64,000 bases of DNA, taken from positions 2,356,001-2,420,000 of the forward strand of contig CM121341.1 in NCBI GenBank assembly GCA_051530055.1. Direction: 5' to 3'. The DNA comes from Neoechinorhynchus agilis. Lineage: Eukaryota; Acanthocephala. The position numbers and the translations under genes were made by a program. A model generated the notes under the pieces. That model was not told where the DNA came from, ran no database searches, and worked only from the letters and a program-made list of their open reading frames with translations. Shown piece after piece: positions 54,801 to 64,000 of the stretch; the first letter of the stretch is position 1; each line of letters starts with the position of its first letter.

Positions 54801-57800
54801 GGTGATGAGGGTGCGATTGTCTGAACAAAACAAATTTTTGAAGTGAAATCAGAGAGGTTTGAGGTCGTTTTAGAAAATATTAAGAAGTCATGACCGCCCA
54901 ACACCTTGAGGTAGACCTATGGCGAGGGATAGGCTGATCGAGGAGGTAGAGCGGCAGTGAATGTATTGTTGTGTGAGGATAAGAGTTGAGCCAGCGGATA
55001 TGCCACAAGTTGATACCAAAATCGGAACGGGTCTGGAGGAGTGAATGGTCCACGGAATCGAATGCTTTTGATAAGTCCAGTTGAATGAGGCGGGTGACGT
55101 GGGAGGGATTATTCTCGAGGTTTCGTAGGAACGTGTAAGAAAGTCAAACTACGGCGTCGGTTGCAGAAAGTTTTGGCTGGAAACCGAATTGAATAAGTGC
55201 ACTTTTTCGAGATTGTGGATTGGCAGGTGTACTTTGAAGAACCTCGTTAAAATTTTAGAGAAGGCAAGTAACATAGGAATGGGTAGATGATAAATTGGGG
55301 TGGGTATAAGTTTAACTGCTTTCGGTAGCAGGGTTAACCGAGGTGTTTTAGGGCAATTAGGGAAGATTCTGGTCTTGAAACTTTGGATGATTATATGGTT
55401 AAGTGGATCAATTAAATTTAGGATGATAATGCGTAGAGCGCAGCCAGGAATGGAAGAGTTAGAGGACGATTTTGTGTGGTAGTTTTGCTCAGCGTTAGGA
55501 TATCATACGTCGAAATCATTAAAGGTGAATCTGTAAAAGCTGAGAACGGTTATGTAGATCTGGAAGGGGATGATGGTTTGTTTGTGTTCTACCGAGAGTC
55601 ACAAAGTTACGCATTGATAGAGTTTAGTGTAGCATTGTGGTCGGAGTTTGAGAGGTTAGAGGAAGGTCTTTGTTTTTTATTACGCGAGACCAATTTGGTA
55701 AATGCGAAAATATGTTGATCTCTCTCATCCCAGACCGTAAAGGGGGATGATCGTACGGGTTGAGGACAAGCGGAGGGAGAGACGATTATTGCGCAATGAT
55801 CTGTGGATGAAATTGGAGGTAGTTTTTTAGTAACCTTGTATTTGTAGATGTTAGTAATGATTTTATTGATATATCAATTGTGGCGGGTAGGAAATTTTAC
55901 TAATTGGACGTAGTCAAGGAGAGATAGTGATGTAGGAAGATTATTGAAATCACCAAGAATGGTTAGATGTTCAAGACCAAGAGAGTGAAGATTTGCTATC
56001 ATTGCATCAATCTCCTGTGATGTCATTTGTAGGGACGATGGATACAGGTAATGGTTAAATTTCGGCCGCCTGAGAGAAGGTTGAGAGAGAGCGTTATGTA
56101 GATGCACACTAAGTATATTGATTGGTAAGGAGTTGAGGGGGGAAGGAGTAAGGGAGGTCGGACCGAATGAAAATGGAGACCACCTCCTACGCGTTCGTTT
56201 CTATAAGAGTGGAAAGAAGTGTAGCCAAGGATCAAGACGATGTCAGAATCCGAGGAGTGCAGCCTTGTTTCCATACAGAGCAGAATGTCTTTTTTTTGTA
56301 GTGGCTAAAAGTGAAAGATGATCTATTTTTGGTAACAGTCCTCTTATGTTAGTGAAAAGAATGGAGGGAAAGGGCTGTTTGAAGGAGCTTGAAGGGGCAT
56401 GTAGTTTGCCGAAGTTAACTGGTGGAAGTGTTCAATGGATGTGTTCCTTAGCGTATTTAGAGTGAGTGGCAATGTTTGAATTTGCCAACGTGCAGTGGAG
56501 ATTTTTGGAGGTGCCTAAAAATTTACCTGTGAGTGGTTTGAGTAGGTTTTATCTTATAATAAGTTATTAAAACGTGAAGACAAGACGGTTGTCCATAGGC
56601 GAATGATGGATGTACTTAACAGTTTGAAGTGAGCGGTCTGGGTAACTGTGGTATGGTAGGGAGGGATTGACAGGTAAGAAGCGCTTTTGATAAAAGGACG
56701 ATGCGGTCTTTGTTAGATGGAAAGTGATTTTGAGTTGACGAGGACGGGAGTTATCATAGTTTTTTGGAAGTCCGCTGAGAGACCCGGGAAGGAAAGAGAA
56801 AAACGGACTCGAGAAAGAGTTGTCGACATACAATATTAAGGTGATGAATGTAGTGTTCTTGAAGGTCTATTTTGAACAATGCTGTGATTTCAAGAATACC
56901 TAAGAGGGAGATTTTAGGCGTAGGTCTATAGTTGGACGATATATTTTAATATTGTTGGTTGCTGTAGGGCTGTTGCGGTGTTTGTTGAGAAAGATTGGTT
57001 TTGCGGTAGGCATTAGTGGTAGAGGCGTATGGATGTTTTCGAAGTAAAGGTCTTGTGGGAGACGGTTTTTTGCGTAAGTATTCAAAGAAGGTGGGGAAAT
57101 TTTCAGATAGTTTGATATGCAATTTTTAGAGAGTTTGGTGAGGAGTTTTGGGAGTTTCGAGAAGTTAAGGAGCATGGTTTGGAGTTTGTAAGAGGTGGGG
57201 CGAATTATGAGCAACGAGGGATGATCGCCGAGGTGGAGAAGGTATCATTACAGAAATGAATGGGAGCGTTGATTGATTTTGATGGTGTTGGTGTCAACCT
57301 TATATCCTTATAGACATTATTCCTTCCTTTTGTTCTTGCTCCAAATCGTTCAGATGTTTCTTCGACCTTACGTTCGACCATAGCTTTCTTGGTAGTTACT
57401 TCGGCTGGATCGCTTTCGTTTTCCTTATCGTTACTTTTTATCCTAATAACAATATCATACTCTTCCACAGTAATTTTAGAATATTAAAGTACTCCAGGCT
57501 ACATACCCTCTAAGGGTGGTATCAGGTCCCCAATTATTGTCGAAATATTCAGTCTTTCGAGCACAAGTCGTTCCAAACGAATCTTCGTTTGAGTTTGGCA
57601 TACTCTGTGGCCGTTTCACAAGTCGATTTCTGTAAACTTTTAGCCTATTTCTTAGAATTCAACTTTGCCGGCTTCAAAGTGTTTAATACGTTAAAAATAT
57701 AAGACATCGTTGGATGGTGGGTTGTAAAAGAAGAAAAATACTAAAATAGACCCAAATCGATTTCAATATCAGGCTTTCAAGAACAACCAATATTTTTCGA

Positions 57801-57892
57801 ATCAAAGCAATCCAAGGGAACAAAATAGAGATTGAACGGTCGGCTCAATCATAATATAACAAGCGCTCGCAAAGTTGGAAAAAATGAAATCG
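51870..57892. repeat. Higher-order repeat unit 1 (~6.02 kb)
   Basis: The unit runs from one AACATCAGACTGGGGCAGG to the next. It holds five ~460-bp satellite monomers (starts 51,870, 52,342, 52,798, 53,260, 53,733), a sixth whose left part is 54,185-54,373, a LINE, and the right part of the sixth monomer from about 57,678. It is about 98-99% identical to unit 2, apart from a 22-bp deletion near 53,790 and other small indels. Confidence 0.92.
54374..57677 (-). mobile_element. CR1/L2-type LINE inserted in a satellite monomer (unit 1)
   Basis: Read on the minus strand from 57,677: an ORF1-like start (MEEYDIVIRIKSNDKENESD, 57,468), Pro/Lys-rich segments (57,214-56,567), an endonuclease domain (METRLHSSDSDIVLILGY, then LTILGDFNN at 56,274-55,880), RT fingers near 55,480-55,180 (in unit 2 LPHKSSSNSSIPG, TPRLTLLPKAV, AFSKIL), an RT palm with DSVDHSLL-like sequence at about 55,100, and the region after the ADD box near 54,820-54,600. 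Nearly full-length in layout but broken by many stops and frame changes. Confidence 0.8.
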
Positions 57893-60800
57893 AACATCAG
57901 ACTGGGGCAGGTAACAAGATCAGTGCGGTCAACCTTTACCAATACATCATTTGCTCATTTACGAAACATTGAACTAAACGAAATAACTATGACTTATGGT
58001 AAACATCGTTTTGGATCGATTACTAAGCAAATCATTACGCTGGCTCATCTTTGAACGAACCGATCTTGTTCTCCGATCATTTCATCACCGAGAATTATTA
58101 TTTATTGGCATCTATAAGGAATTATTTCGATTTACCACATTTAAGGAACGGTGTTTGAACATGTTCAGAAATTCAAACATAGCTGAATTGTGGGTTGCAA
58201 AAGAAGTAAAATACTAAAATGGGATCAGATCGATATTTCATCGGGCATTCGTAGGTGGGGAATATTTTTCGGATCATCATTGTCCAAAGAAAGAAATTCG
58301 AGATAGAACGGTCGGCTTATAATTTATATAATTAACGCTCGCAAAATTCTAAAATACTAAATTGAACATCAGACTGGGGCTGGTAACATGATCAGTAAGG
58401 TCAATCTTTACCAATTCATCATTTGTTCATTGACCACCAAAAGAGCGAATTACAACTATGACCTACGGTAGTCATCATTTTAGATCGGTTCAACATTAAC
58501 TACCAAAAAGCACAGTTCATGATATTGTCTTCCTGAGCAATCACCACCGAAAATTGTTCTTGGTGGCGCCTATAAGGGATTATTTCGATTTGCCACATTT
58601 AAGGAACGGTGTTTGAACATGTTCAGAAATTCAAACATAGCTGAATTGTGGGTTGTAAAAGAAGAAAAACACTAAAATGGGCTCAGATCGAAATTTTCAT
58701 CAGGTATTCTAGAGTAGCAAGTATTTTTCGGATCATCATTGCCCAAAGAAAGAAATTCGGGATAGAACGGCCGGCTTATGATTAATGTAATTAGCGCTAG
58801 AAAATAAAAAAATGAAATTGAACATCAGACTGGGGTTGGAAATAAAATCAGTCCGCTCAATCCTTACGAATTCATAATTTGCTCATTTACGAAACAATTA
58901 AGCAAACGAAATAACTATGACTTATGGTAAACATCGTTTTGGTCCGTAACTAAAAAAACTACAACGCAGGCTCATCTTTGAACGAAGCGATCTTGTTCTC
59001 CGATCATTTCACCGCCGAGAATTATTCTTGGTGGCTAATAAAAGAAATTATTTCGATTTACCACATAAAAGGAACGGTGTTTGAACATGTTCAAAAAATT
59101 CAAACATTGCTGGATTGGGGTCGTAAAAAAACAAAAAATGTGAAATGGATTCAGATCAATATTTTCATCAGGCATACAAGAGTAGCAAGTAATTTCAGGA
59201 TCATCTATGTCCAAAGAGAGAAATTCGAGATAGAACGGCCGGCTTATGATAAATATACTAAACGATAGATAAATTCGAAGTCTAATTGAACATTTCACTG
59301 AGGCTGGAGCAAAGACCATTGCGATCAATCTTTACCAATCCATCATTAGCTAATTTACCATAAAAAGAGCCAATCAGAATAACTATGACTAATTGTAAAC
59401 ATCATTTTGGATCGGTTTCTAAGAAAATCATCACGCTGGCTCATCTTTGCACGTTACGATCGTGTTCGCCGAAAACAAGACAAAGGAGAATTAATCTTAA
59501 GGTGCCTAAAAGGAATTATTTCGATTTACCACATAAAAGGAACGGTGTTTGAACATGTTAAAAATTCAAACATAGCTGAACTGTGGGTTGTAAAAGAAGA
59601 GAAAAACTAAAATGGACTCAAATCGATATTTTCACACCAAGCTTTCAAGAGTAGCAAATATTTTTCGGATCATCATCGTCCAAAGGAAGAATATCAAAAT
59701 GGAACGGTCGGCGTAATCATAATATCATAAGCGCTCGAAAAGTTAAAATAAATGAAATCGAACATCAGACAGGGGCAGGCAAAAAGATCAGTCCCATCAA
59801 TCTTTACCAATACATCATTTGCTCATTTACGAAACATTTAACAAAACGATATAACTATGAATTGTGGTAAATATTATTTTGGATCCATTGCTAAGCAAAT
59901 TATGACGCTGGCTCATCTTTGCACGTAACGAACTTGTTCTCCGATCACTTCACCACCGAAAATTATTCTTGGTGGCGCCTATAAGGAATTATTTCGATTT
60001 ACCACATTAAAGGAACGGTGTTTGAACATGTTAAAAAATTCAAACATAGCTGAATTGTGGGTTGCAAAAGAAGAGCAAAACTAAAATGGACTCAGATCGA
60101 TATTCTAATCCGGCATTCAAGAGTAGCAAATATTTTTCGGATCATCATTGCCCACAGAAAGAAATTAGAGATAGAACGGCCGGCTTATGATAAATATACT
60201 TAGCGATCGCAAAATTCGAAAAATGGAATTGAACATTTGACTGGGGCTGGAGCCAAGACCATTGCGATCAATCTTTACCAATCCATCATTTGATCATTGA
60301 CCATCCGAAGAGCAAATAACTACAATGACTTACGGGAATCATCATTTTGGATCAGTTTAGAGTGAATTAACCACAAGCCCGAATTTATGGTATTGTCCTC
60401 CTGAACAATCACCACAGCGCTTTTATGAAACATTTCAAGACGACGGATTTGAGATTTAGATAGGTTGTAGAAGAAGGGAATAACCGTTGGCGAGGGAGGG
60501 TAAAATAAAGGTGAATGAAGTAAGAGTAGCAGAGATTGGGCAAAGAGATTCCTAAATGTCGGAGGTGTTTGAAGAGGTAAGTTTTAAAGATATTGTGCTT
60601 AAAGAGGAGTGATATTTGCGAGTTTTATTTTATGTTCTATTTAAATTGGAGACCCAGAATTCCGAGGAAGGTGACTCGTAGGATGTCATTTAGAAGCTCG
60701 GGGAGGGATGTAAGGTTGTGGGAAATGGCGGATTATTTGAAGGCGTTAAGAGAAATTCAGGTTGCGTTTTTGATTGGTGTAGTCCTTATGTGTGCGATTT

Positions 60801-63800
60801 CGTTAGAGGTTTAATAGAGGGAGAGGTGGGGCGGTGATTGGGTGATGAGGGTGCGATTGTCTGAACAAAACAAATTTTTGAAGTGAAATCAGAGAGGTTT
60901 GAGGTCGTTTTAGAAAATATTAAGAAGTCATGACCGCCCAACACCTTGAGGTAGACCTATGGCGAGGGATAGGCTGATCGAGGAGGTAGAGCGGCAGTGA
61001 ATGTATTGTTGTGTGAGGATAAGAGTTGAGCCAGCGGATATGCCACAAGTTGATACCAAAATCGGAACGGGTCTGGAGGAGTGAATGGTCCACGGAATCG
61101 AATGCTTTTGATAAGTCCAGTTGAATGAGGCGGGTGACGTGGGAGGGATTATTCTCGAGGTTTCGTAGGAACGTGTAAGAAAGTCAAACTACGGCGTCGG
61201 TTGCAGAAAGTTTTGGCTGGAAACCGAATTGAATAAGTGCACTTTTTCGAGATTGTGGATTGGCAGGTGTACTTTGAAGAACCTCGTTAAAATTTTAGAG
61301 AAGGCAAGTAACATAGGAATGGGTAGATGATAAATTGGGGTGGGTATAAGTTTAACTGCTTTCGGTAGCAGGGTTAACCGAGGTGTTTTAGGGCAATTAG
61401 GGAAGATTCTGGTCTTGAAACTTTGGATGATTATATGGTTAAGTGGATCAATTAAATTTAGGATGATAATGCGTAGAGCGCAGCCAGGAATGGAAGAGTT
61501 AGAGGACGATTTGTGTGGTAGTTTTCGAAGTAGCGTTAGGATATCATACGTCGAAATCATTAAAGGTGAATCTGTAAAAGCTGAGAACGGTTATGTAGAT
61601 CTGGAAGGGGATGATGGTTTGTTTGTGTTCTACTGAGAGTCACAAAGTTACGCATTGATAGAGTTTAGTGTAGCATTGTGGTCGGAGTTTGAGAGGTTAG
61701 AGGAAGGTCTTTGTTTTTTATTACGCGAGACCAATTTGGTAAATGCGAAAATGTGTTGATCTCTCTCATCCCAGACCGTAAAGGGGGATGATCGTACGGG
61801 TTGAGGACAAGCGGAGGGAGAGACGATTATTGCGCAATGATCTGTGGATGAAATTGGAGGTAGTTTTTTAGTAACCTTGTATTTGTAGATGTTAGTAATG
61901 ATTTTATTGAGATATCAATTGTGGCGGGTAGGAAATTTTACTAATTGGACGTAGTCAAGGAGAGATAGTGATGTAGGAAGATTATTGAAATCACCAAGAA
62001 TGGTTAGATGTTCAAGACCAAGAGAGTGAAGATTTGCTATCATTGCATCAATCTCCTGTGATGTCATTTGTAGGGACGATGGATACAGGTAATGGTTAAA
62101 TTTCGGCCGCCTGAGAGAAGGTTGAGAGAGAGCGTTATGTAGATGCACACTAAGTATATTGATTGGTAAGGAGTTGAGGGGGGGAAGGAGTAAGGGAGGT
62201 CGGACCGAATGAAAATGGAGACCACCTCCTACGCGTTCGTTTCTGTAAGAGTGGAAAGAAGTGTAGCCAAGAATCAAGACGATGTCAGAATCCGAGGAGT
62301 GCAGCCTTGTTTCCATATAGAGCAGAATGTCTTTTTTTTGTAGTGGCTAAAAGTGAAAGATGATCTATTTTTGGTAACAGTCTTCTTATGTTAGTGAAAA
62401 GAATGGAGGGAAAGGGTTGTTTGAAGGAGCTTGAAGGGGCATGTAATTTGCCGAAGTTAACTGGTGGAAGTGTTCAATGGATGTGTTTCTTAGCGTATTT
62501 AGAGTGAGTGGCAATGTTTGAATTTGCCAACGTGCAGTGGAGATTTTTGGAGGTGCCTAAAAATTTACCTGTGAGTGGTTTGAGTAGGTTTTATCTTATA
62601 ATAAGTTATTAAAACGTGAAGACAAGACGGTTGTCCATAGGCGAATGATGGATGTACTTAACAGTTTGAAGTGAGCGGTCTGGGTAACTGTGGTATGGTA
62701 GGGAGGGATTGACAGGTAAGAAGCGCTTTTGATAAAAGGACGATGCGGTCTTTGTTAGATGGAAAGTGATTTTGAGTTGACGAGGACGGGAGTTATCATA
62801 GTTTTTTGGAAGTCCGCTGAGAGACCCGGGAAGGAAAGAGAAAAACGGACTCGAGAAAGAGTTGTCGACATACAATATTAAGGTGATGAATGTAGTGTTC
62901 TTGAAGGTCTATTTTGAACAATGCTGTGATTTCAAGAATACCTAAGAGGGAGATTTTAGGCGTAGGTCTATAGTTGGACGATATATTTTAATATTGTTGG
63001 TTGCTGTAGGGCTGTTGCGGTGTTTGTTGAGAAAGATTGGTTTTGCGGTAGGCATTAGTGGTAGAGGCGTATGGATGTTTTCGAAGTAAAGGTCTTGTGG
63101 GAGACGGTTTTTTGCGTAAGTATTCAAAGAAGGTGGGGAAATTTTCAGATAGTTTGATATGCAATTTTTAGAGAGTTTGGTGAGGAGTTTTGGGAGTTTC
63201 GAGAAGTTAAGGAGCATGGTTTGGAGTTTGTAAGAGGTGGGGCGAATTATGAGCAACGAGGGATGATCGCCGAGGTGGAGAAGGTATCATTACAGAAATG
63301 AATGGGAGCGTTGATTGATTTTGATGGTGTTGGTGTCAACCTTATATCCTTATAGACATTATTCCTTCCTTTTGTTCTTGCTCCTAATCGTTCAGATGTT
63401 TCTTCGACCTTACGTTCGACCATAGCTTTCTTGGTAGTTACTTCAGCTGGATCGCTTTCGTTTACCTTATCGTTACTTTTTATCCCAATAACAATATCAT
63501 ACTCTTCCACAGTAATTTTAGAATATTAAAGTACTCCAGGCTACATACCCTCTAAGGGTGGTATCAGGTCCCCAATTATTGTCGAAATATTCAGTCTTTC
63601 GAGCACAAGTCGTTCCAAACGAATCTTCGTTTGAGTTTGGCATACTCTGTGGCCGCTTCACAAGTCGATTTCTGTAAACTTTTAGCCTATTTCTTAGAAT
63701 TCAACTTTGCCGGCTTCAAAGTGTTTAATACGTTAAAAATATAAGACATCGTTGGATGGTGGGTTGTAAAAGAAGAAAAATACTAAAATAGACCCAAATC

Positions 63801-63934
63801 GATTTCAATATCAGGCTTTCAAGAACAACCAATATTTTTCGAATCAAAGCAATCCAAGGGAACAAAATAGAGATTGAACGGTCGGCTCAATCATAATATA
63901 ACAAGCGCTCGCAAAGTTGGAAAAAATGAAATCG
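57893..63934. repeat. Higher-order repeat unit 2 (~6.04 kb)
   Basis: Second tandem copy of 51,870-57,892 with the same five satellite monomers, split sixth monomer and LINE. Offsets run from 6,023 bp at the left to 6,042 bp at the right because of small indels. Confidence 0.92.
60422..63719 (-). mobile_element. CR1/L2-type LINE (unit 2 copy)
   Basis: Same insertion at the same place in the satellite as in unit 1, with mostly the same stops. Here the endonuclease frame is longer (62,316-61,915, including ILGDFNN) and the RT-finger frame is open (61,560-61,189), owing to a few small differences from unit 1. The LINE was thus already degenerate when the unit was copied. Confidence 0.8.
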
Positions 63935-64000
63935 AACATCAGACTGGGGCAGGTAACAAGATCAGTGCGGTCAACCTTTACCAATACATCATTTGCTCAT
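63935..64000. repeat. Start of higher-order repeat unit 3
   Basis: The first 66 bases after unit 2 repeat the start of units 1 and 2 exactly, so the array continues beyond the window. Confidence 0.85.

Overview
This is a eukaryotic, almost certainly metazoan, AT-rich window. Host genes are small and split by very short introns (36, 46, 47, 48, 51, 52 and 60 bp where I could fit them). They encode mitochondrial ribosomal protein L47, a choline-transporter-like SLC44 protein, a divergent tetraspanin, H-type ferritin, an EF-hand protein, TOM20, the splicing factor SPF45/RBM17 and several proteins I do not recognise. Five start codons lie within about 10 bases of a splice-acceptor-like pyrimidine-AG, which could mean spliced-leader trans-splicing. 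Tiny introns, Penelope-like elements (PLEs) and large satellites fit a small-bodied or parasitic invertebrate; the sequence alone does not fix the phylum.

Layout. 0-15.9 kb is mostly single-copy: the end of an RS-rich protein gene, MRPL47, an unidentified multi-exon gene, SLC44, a Cys/Pro-rich protein, then PLE debris, tetraspanin, a second PLE fragment, ferritin, LINE debris and an orphan secreted protein with a clear TATA box. 15.9-16.7 kb is a 247-bp tandem array. 16.7-25.6 kb and 30.8-39.7 kb are the two arms of an inverted duplication about 8.9 kb long each, about 99% alike by eye, centred near 28,194. They carry two copies each of a basic 268-aa protein gene, a 95-aa ORF, an EF-hand gene, a 107-aa coiled-coil ORF, the SPF45 3' region and the same set of old PLE and LINE fragments. 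The 5.2-kb spacer holds LINE ends, TOM20, a ~143-bp tandem array and the first exons of SPF45. SPF45 is therefore whole only on the right; the left copy is cut at the start of its last exon.

39.7-41.8 kb is the same 247-bp array, expanded to about nine copies. It abuts a 453-bp satellite (41.8-47.9 kb, 13 full monomers plus one partial). 47.9-51.5 kb is mostly non-coding and holds one gene for a four-cysteine zinc-binding protein, then a short assembly gap (51,538-51,560). From 51,870 to the end the window is a higher-order tandem repeat with a ~6.03-kb unit: five ~460-bp satellite monomers plus a sixth split by a ~3.3-kb LINE. Two whole units are present and a third begins at 63,935.

The genes do not form a pathway; they are housekeeping genes embedded in recently rearranged, repeat-dense DNA. 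The most notable structures are the palindrome with its templated inner junction, the LINE-bearing higher-order satellite, and hammerhead-like motifs at the 3' ends of PLE remains.
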